Shown here piece after piece: positions 24,352 to 33,186 of a DNA stretch of 38,124 nucleotides. Below the pieces are notes generated by a model. That model made no database searches and had not been told where the DNA came from. It worked only from the letters and a program-made list of their open reading frames with translations. The translations under genes were made by a program, and so were the position numbers. Each line of letters starts with the position of its first letter. The first letter of the stretch is position 1. This DNA comes from Acidiferrobacterales bacterium (GTDB lineage Bacteria > Pseudomonadota > Gammaproteobacteria > Arenicellales > Poriferihabitantaceae): positions 1 through 38,124 of the forward strand of contig JAHQWE010000140.1 of assembly GCA_019633985.1 (NCBI GenBank), written 5' to 3'.

Positions 24352-24732
24352 TTAGCTCTTGTTTGAAAACGGGTTTTCGTAAAATATGTAGCTGGTGGAG
24401 TAATCACTAAACTCGAAATACACCTTTTTCTCTCCCGCATCCGCTTTCAAATTCTGATTGGCGTCGTAAATGCCGTAGCCAAATCGATAGGGTCGGGGAA
24501 CACTCCCTTGTGTCGCTACCGCAGTAGAAATCTTGTCAATTTCGATAAAGCGATTGACCAGTTTTTCTCCCGCGTAGATATCAAGTACACCATCAGTGCC
24601 CGTCCAGTTTTGTACCGCTCGACCAAGCTTATTTTGCGTTTCCTGGGTGCAGCCAGCGAGAGCAATCAAAATACCGGTGGTAAATATGATCCGGAAGGGG
24701 GTGTTTTTGGATAATTTCAAATTCTTCGTCAT
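24352..24732 (-). CDS. small conserved lipoprotein of unknown function
   Basis: A 126-residue protein with a lipoprotein signal: basic start, hydrophobic helix (about 13-26) and lipobox LAGC with the modified Cys28, followed by TQ, so outer-membrane sorting is likely. The mature part has an amphipathic stretch TQNKLGRAVQNWTG, then GVLDIYAGEKLVNRFIEIDK and the patterned end RPYRFGYGIYDANQN ... VYFEFSDYSTSYIFYENPF, rich in aromatic residues and probably beta-structured. I recall similar hypothetical proteins in pseudomonads but know no function. It is divergent from acnB, with a 323-base gap. A 7-base inverted repeat (24334-24340 with 24347-24353) overlaps its stop codon. Confidence 0.75.
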   Translation of the reverse strand: MTKNLKLSKNTPFRIIFTTGILIALAGCTQETQNKLGRAVQNWTGTDGVLDIYAGEKLVNRFIEIDKISTAVATQGSVPRPYRFGYGIYDANQNLKADAGEKKVYFEFSDYSTSYIFYENPFSNKS

Positions 24733-25055
24733 GGTTTGATATTCAGTAGAGGATTTACGGCGGATTACATCACAGCCACGACTTCAACACATCCGTCTGA
24801 CAGCAAACTACTTTCTATTTATGCCCCAATCTAAATAATCTGGATCATCCATCTTTATGTCGATATAAAAGGGCTCTGGAAGAGAGTAAAATACCCATAG
24901 AAAAATAATGGTGCCGCGGGCTGGTCGCAAGAGCTGCCACCATTAGCGAAACGAAGTTCGCGATTTTTAACCCAGGAATCAATGCATTGTATTTTGGTTC
25001 TGCCGGGAGCTACCGACGACCCTGGTGACTTCCGTTCTGTCTTACGAGGCTTATC
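24733..25055. promoter_or_regulatory. divergent regulatory region between the lipoprotein gene and acnB, with two tandem hairpins
   Basis: No convincing gene in 323 bases. TAATGGTG (24906-24913) pairs with CACCATTA (24938-24945). Immediately after, GCGAA (24946-24950) pairs with TTCGC (24957-24961), followed by GA and five T (24964-24968), which looks like a weak terminator about 90 bases before acnB. A TATAAA lies at about 24872. The ribosome site for acnB is ACGAGG at about 25043-25048. If transcription starts upstream of 24906, the hairpins form an acnB leader; that is inference. Confidence 0.45.
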
Positions 25056-27641
25056 TTGCTGGAAACCTATCAAAAACATGTGGCCGAAAGGGCTGAAATG
25101 GGCATCGTTCCAAAACCACTTGATGCAGATCAAACCGCTTCGCTGGTGGAGTTGCTGAAATCTCCTCCGGCAGGCGAAGAAGCACAGTTGCTGGATCTGA
25201 TCAGTAATCGCGTACCTGCGGGTGTGGACCAGGCGGCTTATGTCAAAGCTGGCTTTCTGACCGCAGTCATGCGAGGAGAAGCGACTTCTCCGCTGATTGA
25301 TCGCAAGAAAGCGGTGGAACTGCTAGGGCTGATGCATGGCGGCTATAACATTGCCGCATTGATCGAAGCGCTTGAAGACGATGAACTGGCAGCAGGAGCT
25401 GTGAAAGCTTTATCGCAAACGTTGCTCATGTTTGATGCATTTTATGACGTCAAAGAAAAAGCAGACGCTGGCAATTCGTATGCCAAGACTGTTATTCAAT
25501 CCTGGGCTGATGCAGAGTGGTTCACTGATGAGCCTGCGGTGGCGGAAAAAATCACGGTAACGGTATTTATGGTGCCCGGTGAAACCAATACAGATGATTT
25601 GTCACCGGCACCGGATGCCTGGTCAAGACCAGACATTCCTCTACATGCTCTAGCTATGCTGAAAAACCCGCGTGAAGGTTTGGAAGACAACCCTCTCGCC
25701 AAGCTCGAGGAGCTCAAGAAATTGGGGCATCCTGTTGCCTACGTGGGTGATGTTGTTGGCACAGGGTCTTCAAGAAAGTCGGCCACAAACTCTGTGCTCT
25801 GGTACACCGGAGATGATATTCCCGGCATACCAAACAAACGCGCAGGGGGATATTGCTTCGGCGGCAAAATCGCACCGATCTTTTTCAATACCATGGAAGA
25901 CTCAGGTGCGTTGCCAATCGAAATGGATGTCAGCAAGATGGAGATGGGCGACATCATTGATGTCTATCCTTATGAGGGTAAAGTTTGCCGTCACGATTCC
26001 GGTGAGCAAATTAGTTCTTTCGAATTAAAGACAGATATTCTGCTCGACGAAGTGCGAGCGGGCGGCAGAATCAATTTGATTATTGGCCGTGGCCTGACAG
26101 CCAGAGCGCGAGAGTGTCTTGGCCTAGGTGAAAGTGAGGTGTTCAAGAAATCTGCGCCGCCAGTTGAAAGTGACAAGGGTTTCACCCTGGCCCAAAAAAT
26201 GGTGGGTAAAGCTTGTGGGCTGCCAGGTGTTCGACCTGAACAATACTGTGAGCCCAAAATGACAACAGTAGGTTCTCAGGACACTACCGGGCCAATGACA
26301 CGGGATGAGTTGAAAGATTTGGCGTGTCTTGGCTTCCAGGCAGATCTGGTAATGCAGTCTTTTTGCCATACCTCCGCTTACCCCAAGCCGGTGGATGTCA
26401 CTACCCATCATGAGCTGCCGGATTTCATGATGAATCGTGGTGGTGTCGCCCTCCGACCAGGTGATGGCATTATTCATTCCTGGATGAATCGCATGTTATT
26501 ACCTGACACTGTTGGCACAGGCGGTGATTCCCACACCCGTTTCCCTTTGGGTATCTCGTTCCCCGCGGGATCTGGTCTGGTGGCCTTTGCAGCAGCAACA
26601 GGTGTGATGCCACTGGACATGCCTGAATCGGTGCTGGTGAAGTTTTCCGGCGAAATGCAGCCCGGAATTACACTCCGGGATTTGGTGCACGCCATTCCTT
26701 ATGCGGCAATCCAGCGCGGGTTGTTAACGGTGGAGAAAGAAGGAAAGAAAAATGTTTTCTCTGGCCGGGTTCTGGAAATTGAAGGCTTGCCTGATCTAAA
26801 GGTTGAACAAGCTTTTGAACTTGCAGACGCCTCCGCAGAGCGATCGGCGTCCGGCTGCACCATTAAGCTCAACAAAGAGCCAATCATCGAATATCTGCAA
26901 TCCAACATTGTGATGTTGAAATGGATGATGAGTGAGGGTTATGGAGATACGCGCACGATCACCAGAAGGATCGAATCTATGGAGGAGTGGCTGAATAATC
27001 CGGAACTACTAGAAGCGGATGCTGATGCAGAATACGCAGAAGTAATAGAAATTGATCTCAACGAGATTAAGGAACCGATTCTTTGTGCGCCCAATGATCC
27101 TGATGATGCCAGGTTGCTCTCTCAGGTAGCAGGCGATTCCATTGATGAGGTATTTATTGGCTCCTGTATGACCAATATCGGCCATTTTCGTGCTGCGGGA
27201 AAACTTCTACAGAAGATGGACAAAGTGATACCTACTAGAATGTGGGTGGTACCTCCAACAAAGATGGATCAGGCGCAGCTCGTGGAGGAAGGCTGGTACG
27301 CCGTGTACGCCAAAGCGGGTGCCCGGACAGAACCACCCGGCTGTTCGCTATGTATGGGTAACCAAGCGAGAGTCGCTGATAACTCCACTGTGGTTTCCAC
27401 TTCAACACGCAACTTTCCGAACCGGCTGGGCAATGGCGCAAATGTCTATCTGGCATCGTCCGAACTGTCAGCGATCGCGGGAGTGCTGGGGCGACTTCCT
27501 ACCGTCGAGGAATATATGGAAGTCGCCGCTGAACTCAATACAATGGCGGCAGAGGTTTATCGTTACCTGAACTTCAACGAGATTGAGCACTACCAGTTAG
27601 CGGCGAATTCTGTCGTTCCGGAGCAGAGTCTCGCACACTAG
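25056..27641 (+). CDS. acnB: aconitate hydratase B
   Basis: An 861-residue aconitase B interconverting citrate and isocitrate in the TCA cycle; it also handles 2-methylcitrate steps in some bacteria. The protein aligns with E. coli AcnB (865) from the first residues ([15 protein letters not shown]) onward. The N-terminal HEAT-like domain spans about 1-155, then the swivel domain ([36 protein letters not shown]), then the catalytic domains. The 4Fe-4S ligands are Cys704 (GSCMTN), Cys763 and Cys766 (GCSLCMGNQ). The start is TTG at 25056, which matches the family N-terminus exactly. In E. coli the apo-protein binds mRNA 3' ends when iron is short; a strong palindrome lies 17 bases after this stop codon. 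Confidence 0.98.
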   Translation: MLETYQKHVAERAEMGIVPKPLDADQTASLVELLKSPPAGEEAQLLDLISNRVPAGVDQAAYVKAGFLTAVMRGEATSPLIDRKKAVELLGLMHGGYNIAALIEALEDDELAAGAVKALSQTLLMFDAFYDVKEKADAGNSYAKTVIQSWADAEWFTDEPAVAEKITVTVFMVPGETNTDDLSPAPDAWSRPDIPLHALAMLKNPREGLEDNPLAKLEELKKLGHPVAYVGDVVGTGSSRKSATNSVLWYTGDDIPGIPNKRAGGYCFGGKIAPIFFNTMEDSGALPIEMDVSKMEMGDIIDVYPYEGKVCRHDSGEQISSFELKTDILLDEVRAGGRINLIIGRGLTARARECLGLGESEVFKKSAPPVESDKGFTLAQKMVGKACGLPGVRPEQYCEPKMTTVGSQDTTGPMTRDELKDLACLGFQADLVMQSFCHTSAYPKPVDVTTHHELPDFMMNRGGVALRPGDGIIHSWMNRMLLPDTVGTGGDSHTRFPLGISFPAGSGLVAFAAATGVMPLDMPESVLVKFSGEMQPGITLRDLVHAIPYAAIQRGLLTVEKEGKKNVFSGRVLEIEGLPDLKVEQAFELADASAERSASGCTIKLNKEPIIEYLQSNIVMLKWMMSEGYGDTRTITRRIESMEEWLNNPELLEADADAEYAEVIEIDLNEIKEPILCAPNDPDDARLLSQVAGDSIDEVFIGSCMTNIGHFRAAGKLLQKMDKVIPTRMWVVPPTKMDQAQLVEEGWYAVYAKAGARTEPPGCSLCMGNQARVADNSTVVSTSTRNFPNRLGNGANVYLASSELSAIAGVLGRLPTVEEYMEVAAELNTMAAEVYRYLNFNEIEHYQLAANSVVPEQSLAH

Positions 27642-27657
27642 TCGCTGGATTTTTGAA

Positions 27658-27689
27658 TGTCTCGAAGTCTGGTACCAGGCTTCGAGACA
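27658..27689. repeat. 32-bp near-perfect palindrome after acnB
   Basis: TGTCTCGAAG (27658-27667) and CTTCGAGACA (27680-27689) are perfect 10-base arms. The middle holds a further perfect palindrome, CTGGTACCAG (27669-27678), so only one pair (T27668/G27679, a G-U wobble in RNA) is imperfect. It lies 17 bases after the acnB stop. No T-run follows on either strand, so it is not a standard terminator. Confidence 0.7.
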
Positions 27690-27849
27690 GATCATCTCAG
27701 AGAACCGAGACGTTGTTGGCATCTACGGGCGGCTCATTGGTTATACGGGATTCAAGTCTTTTTCATGAATTGTTCTTTCCGCATGCGATGCGGGTTACTA
27801 TTGGTGCCGTTTCCGTCTCCCGCCCTATAGACCTACTCATCTCACTCGA

Positions 27850-29208
27850 TTGAAACCCGTTACCTATTCCGCAGCAGATTTTGGCTTTGGCCGAGACGAT
27901 ATTAGTTCGGCTGCGCTCGATGTGGTTGACGGATTGCAATCAGCAGGCTTTGACGGTTATCTGGTGGGAGGGTGTGTTCGCGACCTTTTGCTAGGTCGAT
28001 CGCCCAAAGACTTTGATGTGACCACCGATGCGAGCCCGGAAGAAGTCAAACAATTATTTCGCCGCTCCCGCATTATTGGTCGACGATTTCGCATTGTACA
28101 TGTCCGATATGGTCGGGAGATTATTGAGGTTGCGACCTATAGGGCTAATCCCAACAACGGGAAGAAAAAGAACTGGCTGAGCTGGGCTAAGAAACCCTCG
28201 AAAACAGGAAATGGCCGAATATTAGACGACAACGTATATGGCACCATCGATGATGATGCCACCCGGAGAGATCTGACCGCCAATGCGCTTTACTATGATC
28301 CCAACCAAGATCAGGTGTTGGATTTTGTCGGCGGTGTTCAGGATATTCAAAATAAACAGCTAAGAATTATCGGTAAACCGAATGAGCGCTTTGCCGAAGA
28401 CCCGGTAAGGATGCTTCGGGTACTGCGATTTCAAGCCAAACTGGATCTGATTCCGGAGAAAGCGGTCTCGGATGGCATCAAAAAACATCGAGGGCTGATG
28501 CGTGATGTGCCTGCGGCGAGGATGTTTGATGAAGTGCTTAAGATGTTCCATCATGCACACGGGGTAAGAAGCTGGGCGCTGTTGGTGGAATACGAAATTG
28601 CCGACTACTTGTTTGCCCAAACTATTTCAGCGTTAAAGCACAGTGAAGATGAACGTTGGCATCACTTTATTACGCTCGCTCTTGAAAATACTGACCGGCG
28701 GATCAAACAGGACAAACCCGTTATTCCAGCGTATCTCTATGCAGTGCTACTGTGGCGCTCATTTCTTCATCGACTCGATGGCATCGATAGACCCAAAGCT
28801 TCGCAGAATGAGCGTATATGGCAGGCAGGTGATCGAGTGTTTGCCGAGCAGTGTCGAGCGGTGGCGGTACCAAAACGAGTCAGCGGGCCAGCAATTGAAA
28901 TTTGGCAAATGCAGTGGATGTTGGAAAGGCGCAGACCAAAAACGATTCAGCCTTTGCTAGATAATCGCCGTTTCCGTGCAGCGTACGATTTTTTGTTACT
29001 ACGCTCAAAGGTGGAGGACGCTCCTGTTGATCTGGTGGACTGGTGGACCCGAATTCAGGATGTTGATGCGGATGAGAAGGAAGCGATGATCAGTGAACTA
29101 CGGCAGCAACCGCAGACACAACCTCGTTCTCGCCGTCGACCCCGCCGCCGAAAATCAAGATCTAAATCTGGCAATACCGCTGGTAACAAAGGGCAGGTTC
29201 AGAGCTGA
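27850..29208 (+). CDS. pcnB: poly(A) polymerase I
   Basis: A 452-residue nucleotidyltransferase that adds poly(A) tails to RNA and promotes decay. The catalytic head is GGCVRDLLLGRSPKDFDV (40-57), with Asp54 and Asp56 as metal ligands. The flanking blocks RRSRIIGRRFRIVHV (71-85) and DDATRRDLTANALYYD (135-150) are as in PcnB rather than CCA-adding enzymes. The C-terminus is an Arg/Lys-rich tail (about 425-452), as in pseudomonads. The start is probably TTG 27850; the frame is open somewhat upstream but no better start with a ribosome site is seen. folK, the usual next gene in gammaproteobacteria, is absent. Confidence 0.94.
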   Translation: MKPVTYSAADFGFGRDDISSAALDVVDGLQSAGFDGYLVGGCVRDLLLGRSPKDFDVTTDASPEEVKQLFRRSRIIGRRFRIVHVRYGREIIEVATYRANPNNGKKKNWLSWAKKPSKTGNGRILDDNVYGTIDDDATRRDLTANALYYDPNQDQVLDFVGGVQDIQNKQLRIIGKPNERFAEDPVRMLRVLRFQAKLDLIPEKAVSDGIKKHRGLMRDVPAARMFDEVLKMFHHAHGVRSWALLVEYEIADYLFAQTISALKHSEDERWHHFITLALENTDRRIKQDKPVIPAYLYAVLLWRSFLHRLDGIDRPKASQNERIWQAGDRVFAEQCRAVAVPKRVSGPAIEIWQMQWMLERRRPKTIQPLLDNRRFRAAYDFLLLRSKVEDAPVDLVDWWTRIQDVDADEKEAMISELRQQPQTQPRSRRRPRRRKSRSKSGNTAGNKGQVQS

Positions 29209-29312
29209 TTCATTTCCTTTCGATGCATAGAAAGTATTTGGACAGCGCTCATTTCTATTTTGATTTCCGGGTTGGGTTTGTCCTTTAAGTGAAGTAAATA
29301 GTTGAGTGAGTC

Positions 29313-29933
29313 GTGGCACAATATTTCCAAATTCATCCTGACAACCCGCAGCGCAGACTGATACATCAGTCGGTAGAAATTCTTCGTAGGGGCGGAGTAA
29401 TCGCCTATCCAACTGACTCCAGCTATGCGCTGGGGTGCACAATTGGTAACAAGGACGCGATGGAGCGAATACGCCGAATTCGCGATGTTGATGCCGATCA
29501 CAACTTTACATTGGTCTGTCGGGATTTGTCCGAATTGAGTGTTTATGCCAAAGTGGACAATGACATGTATCGGTTGCTGAAGCGCTTTACTCCCGGGCCC
29601 TATACCTTTATTCTCGCCGCGACCCGGGAAGTGCCACGGAGGCTTCAGCATCCAAAGCGCAAGACGATCGGACTTCGTGTGCCCGATTTTCCGATTGTGG
29701 GCGCACTCCTTTCCGAACTCAACGAACCTTTGATGAGCTCTACCCTCATCATGCCTGGAGAATCTTTACCGTTAAACGATGCGGAGGAGATTCGAGAGGT
29801 GCTCGAACACCATGTTGACATGGTAATTGATGGTGGGCCGTGTGATCTTGCCCCCACTACCGTAGTCGATTTGGTGGAGGGTATCCCCACAGTAATGAGA
29901 TTGGGGAAGGGCGATGCGGAAGCATTTTCCTGA
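29313..29933 (+). CDS. yciO: YciO, Sua5/YciO/YrdC-family protein
   Basis: A 206-residue YrdC-fold protein, the same length as E. coli YciO. The nucleotide-binding pattern RGGVIAYPTDSSYALGC (26-42), the KRFTPGPYTFILAA block (89-102) and IGLRVPDFP are typical. The family includes TsaC/Sua5 enzymes that make threonylcarbamoyl-AMP for the tRNA t6A modification; whether YciO does so is uncertain. The start is GTG 29313, as AQYFQIHPDNPQRR matches the YciO N-terminus. The E. coli neighbour rluB lies three genes downstream, supporting the orthology. Confidence 0.93.
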   Translation: MAQYFQIHPDNPQRRLIHQSVEILRRGGVIAYPTDSSYALGCTIGNKDAMERIRRIRDVDADHNFTLVCRDLSELSVYAKVDNDMYRLLKRFTPGPYTFILAATREVPRRLQHPKRKTIGLRVPDFPIVGALLSELNEPLMSSTLIMPGESLPLNDAEEIREVLEHHVDMVIDGGPCDLAPTTVVDLVEGIPTVMRLGKGDAEAFS

Positions 29934-29984
29934 TCCCCTTATAACCAGTACTCTAGCTAAACCGAAGATCTGTTACTTTTAACC

Positions 29985-31217
29985 ATGTCGTCGAATTCAC
30001 AACCATCTACCGCAACTGGTAATCGCCGGGTTTTGTCCGGGATGCGCCCTACAGGAAAATTACATCTGGGTCACTATCACGGGGTGCTTCGTAACTGGAT
30101 ACGCATGCAGGAAGACTACGAGTGTTTTTTCTTTGTGGCGGACTGGCATGCTTTAACTACACACTACGATGATCGCAGTGTCATGAATAACCACGTCTGG
30201 GAAATGGTGATAGACTGGTTAGCGTCCGGTGTGGACCCTGAAAAGTCGACGATGTTTATCCAATCCCATGTGCCGGAGCATGCGGAGCTACATCTCCTTC
30301 TTTCGATGGTCACTCCACTTGGCTGGTTGGAGAGAGTACCAAGCTTTAAAGATCAGCAAGAGAAGTTAAGAGAAAAGGATTTAGCAACTTACGGATTTCT
30401 TGGTTACCCGTTACTGCAATCTGCCGATATTTTGATGTATCGGGCCGGACATGTTCCGGTTGGAGAGGATCAAGTGCCCCATGTCGAGCTGACCCGTGAA
30501 ATTGCAAGAAGATTCAATCACTTTTTTGGCAGGAGTGCAGAATTTGACCAGCAGGTAATGGCTTCGATCAAACAAATGGGTAAAAAAGCTGCTAAACGGT
30601 TTCAAGGTCTCAGACAGGGCTTTACCGAGCAAGGGGACAAAGAGGCGTTGGAAACGGCTCGACAGTTAATCCTCGAACAGCAAAATATTAACCAAAGTCA
30701 GAAAGATCTGCTGCTGGGTTATTTAGAAGGGCGTGGAGTCACGCTTTTACCCGAGCCTGCTGCCTTGTTGACCGAAGCAGCGAAGATGCCCGGCCTTGAT
30801 GGCCAAAAGATGTCAAAGTCTTATGGGAACACCATTGCGTTGAGGGATGATCCTGCCAGAGTTGAGCAGGCAGTTAAGGTGATGCCTACAGATCCCGCTA
30901 GAGTCCGTCTTACTGACCCTGGTGATCCTGCAAAGTGTCCGGTTTGGCAGTTGCATGAAGTGTATAGTGATGACGACACTAGGCTATGGGTAGACAAAGG
31001 GTGTCGCAATGCGGAGTTCGGTTGTTTGGAGTGTAAAAAACCTCTTATTAAGAAGTTACTTGAAGAACAAGAGGTAATTCACGAAAGGGCCAAGGCTTAT
31101 GTGAAAAACCCTGAACGAGTTCGTGAAGTTATTGCAGAAGGAGATAAGAAAGCGCGTCTTGTTGCCAGCGAAACGATGCAGATTGTGAGAGAATCCGTGG
31201 GCACGATTTATCAGTAA
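29985..31217 (+). CDS. trpS: tryptophanyl-tRNA synthetase, long form
   Basis: A 410-residue class I synthetase for tRNA-Trp. GMRPTGKLHLGHYHG includes the HIGH-type motif HLGH (27-30); KMSKS is at 275-279. E. coli TrpS has 334 residues. The extra length lies mostly between about 180 and 260 (SIKQMGKKAAKRFQGLRQ and the following helical region) and near the end, where CRNAEFGCLECKKPL has three Cys. The long form is known in pseudomonads. The ATG at 29985 lacks a strong ribosome site. It sits between yciO and scpA. Confidence 0.95.
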   Translation: MSSNSQPSTATGNRRVLSGMRPTGKLHLGHYHGVLRNWIRMQEDYECFFFVADWHALTTHYDDRSVMNNHVWEMVIDWLASGVDPEKSTMFIQSHVPEHAELHLLLSMVTPLGWLERVPSFKDQQEKLREKDLATYGFLGYPLLQSADILMYRAGHVPVGEDQVPHVELTREIARRFNHFFGRSAEFDQQVMASIKQMGKKAAKRFQGLRQGFTEQGDKEALETARQLILEQQNINQSQKDLLLGYLEGRGVTLLPEPAALLTEAAKMPGLDGQKMSKSYGNTIALRDDPARVEQAVKVMPTDPARVRLTDPGDPAKCPVWQLHEVYSDDDTRLWVDKGCRNAEFGCLECKKPLIKKLLEEQEVIHERAKAYVKNPERVREVIAEGDKKARLVASETMQIVRESVGTIYQ

Positions 31218-31238
31218 CCACAGGCAAAAAAGGGCTCT

Positions 31239-32237
31239 ATGAACCAGCCAGAAAATGATCAGGACGAGGCAGTAGCGGCGGTAGGTTCAGAGACCGAAAA
31301 ACAAAAACAATTGACCCAATCCGCAGAGCGGGAAGTGGATTCTGACGCGCCCGGCGAACACAGTAATGATGCGTCTGAAGTGGTCGGTCAAAGCAATGAA
31401 ACGGATGCAAATAGCGTTACGCAGCAACAAACCACTGTTGCAGAAGACGAAAACGAGGAGGCGCAGAATATTCTGATCAACGGAGAGCTTCTCGATAAGC
31501 TACCGGACGATTTGTTTATACCCCCCGATGCGCTGGAAGTGTTTTTAGAAACTTTCCAGGGACCTCTGGACTTGCTGCTATATCTAATCCGCAAACAAAA
31601 CCTCGATATTCTCAATATCCCGGTCGCGAAAATTACCAGTCAATACATGGAGTATGTTGAGCTGATGCGTCATTTTCGCCTGGATCTCGCGGCGGAATAT
31701 TTGGTGATGGCTGCCACTCTTGCGGAGATTAAATCCCGCACTCTATTACCAAGACCGCAAACCGAAGACGAGGGAGAGGAAGAAGATCCTAGAGCGGCAC
31801 TGATCAGACGATTGCAGGAGTATGAACGCTTTAGTCAGGCAGCACGGGATATTGATGATCGACCTCGGGTAGAAAGAGAGTTGTATCTGGTGAAAGCAGA
31901 ATTTGAAGACCATGCGCCAGTGAAAGTAGAAGCTAGGGCGTCCTTAAATGATGTAGTTGTAGCGTTTCGCAATGTGATGGAACGAACGACCAATAATAAA
32001 AACTGGGCGGTTGGACACGAGCGCCTGACAGTGAGAGAGAAAATGACGCAAATCCTGGACCGCGTACGGAATAAAGAGACGATGCGGTTTGAAGATTTGT
32101 TTGATCCCGAAGAAGGGCGTCTGGGTTTGGTAGTCAGCTTTATGGCTGTGCTCGAGCTGTGTCGCGATAGCATGCTGATCGTTGTGCAAAACGAACCCTT
32201 CGCACCTATCCATTTAAAAAGTATTGCAGGCGAATAA
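31239..32237 (+). CDS. scpA: segregation and condensation protein A
   Basis: A 332-residue kleisin that links SMC heads in the chromosome-condensing complex with ScpB. The kleisin N-terminal domain begins near residue 97 (PDALEVFLETFQGPLDLLLYLIRKQNLDI), and the C-terminal winged helix includes REKMTQILDRVRNKETMRFEDLF. Ahead of this is an extra, very acidic and Gln/Ser-rich N-terminus of about 90 residues that most ScpA proteins (about 250) lack. The scpB start follows four bases after the stop. Note that gammaproteobacteria with MukBEF lack these genes; their presence fits a non-enteric lineage. Confidence 0.94.
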   Translation: MNQPENDQDEAVAAVGSETEKQKQLTQSAEREVDSDAPGEHSNDASEVVGQSNETDANSVTQQQTTVAEDENEEAQNILINGELLDKLPDDLFIPPDALEVFLETFQGPLDLLLYLIRKQNLDILNIPVAKITSQYMEYVELMRHFRLDLAAEYLVMAATLAEIKSRTLLPRPQTEDEGEEEDPRAALIRRLQEYERFSQAARDIDDRPRVERELYLVKAEFEDHAPVKVEARASLNDVVVAFRNVMERTTNNKNWAVGHERLTVREKMTQILDRVRNKETMRFEDLFDPEEGRLGLVVSFMAVLELCRDSMLIVVQNEPFAPIHLKSIAGE

Positions 32238-32241
32238 CGCG

Positions 32242-33153
32242 ATGTCTAACGACCTGAAAAATATTATTGAAGCAGTTTTACTGGCCGCAGACAGTCCAGT
32301 AAATGTAGCAAGAATCCAGTCGCTGTTCGAAGAAGAAGCCACTCCCGAAGCAGCACAAATTAAAGAGTGTATCGAAGAACTAAAGAAAGATTGCGAAGGC
32401 CGGGGGATTGAGCTTCGAAAGATTGGAAGCGGCTACCGATTCCAAACTCAAGAAAAGTATGCTGATTATTTAAGAAAACTGCATGCGACTAAACCGCCAA
32501 GATTGTCTCGTGCGCTGCTTGAAACCCTCGCAATTGTCGCCTATCGACAGCCGGTCAGTCGGGGAGACATTGAAGAAGTGAGGGGTGTGGCCGTGAGTTC
32601 TGACATCATGCAGCGGCTGATTGACCGTGAATGGATTAAGCAGGTGGGTGTTCGTGATGTGCCAGGCCGCCCGGCGCTTTTCGGTACAACACCTGAGTTT
32701 CTCTCTTACTTTAATCTGGAGTCACTGAAGGATTTACCTTCGTTGATGGAGCAGCGTGAGCTAGGAGAAATTGCTGGCGAGATGGAAACGCCTTTACCTC
32801 CTGAGGTATTGGCCGCTCTGGAGAATCCAGATGGTGAGCTGGAAGAAATCGAGGGCAGTGAAACTGAGCCCGAAATAATCGATGATGGGGCAAAACCAAC
32901 AGAAAATCAGGAAAAGAATGTAGAGGAATCGGAATCTAGTGAGTCGAATGAATTGGAGCCGATAAGCAACGAAGATTCAGACACCCTTAGCGTCTCCAGA
33001 GTCGCGGATCTCGAAGAAGAGGAACCGGAACAAGAGCTGGGCGACTCTCTTGCCGCGACCGGATCGGAGAACGAACACGCAGTAAAAGAAGCTGACGAAG
33101 AAGAACTGCTCACATTAGCCAGCAAAGCGCCCGAGACGGATTCACTGTCTTAA
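32242..33153 (+). CDS. scpB: segregation and condensation protein B
   Basis: A 303-residue ScpB from ATG 32242 (MSNDLKNIIEAVLLAADSPV). Tandem winged helices occupy about 1-175, including RLSRALLETLAIVAYRQPVSRGDIEEVRGV, the best-conserved ScpB block, and DVPGRPALFGTTPEFLSYF. From about residue 185 to the end it is an acidic, Glu/Ser-rich, probably disordered tail. A TTG 18 bases upstream would overlap scpA, but residues before MSNDLK do not fit. It partners ScpA and SMC. Confidence 0.94.
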   Translation: MSNDLKNIIEAVLLAADSPVNVARIQSLFEEEATPEAAQIKECIEELKKDCEGRGIELRKIGSGYRFQTQEKYADYLRKLHATKPPRLSRALLETLAIVAYRQPVSRGDIEEVRGVAVSSDIMQRLIDREWIKQVGVRDVPGRPALFGTTPEFLSYFNLESLKDLPSLMEQRELGEIAGEMETPLPPEVLAALENPDGELEEIEGSETEPEIIDDGAKPTENQEKNVEESESSESNELEPISNEDSDTLSVSRVADLEEEEPEQELGDSLAATGSENEHAVKEADEEELLTLASKAPETDSLS

Positions 33154-33186
33154 CGTCTTCTTAGTGCCGAATCTTCCGTTCATCTA

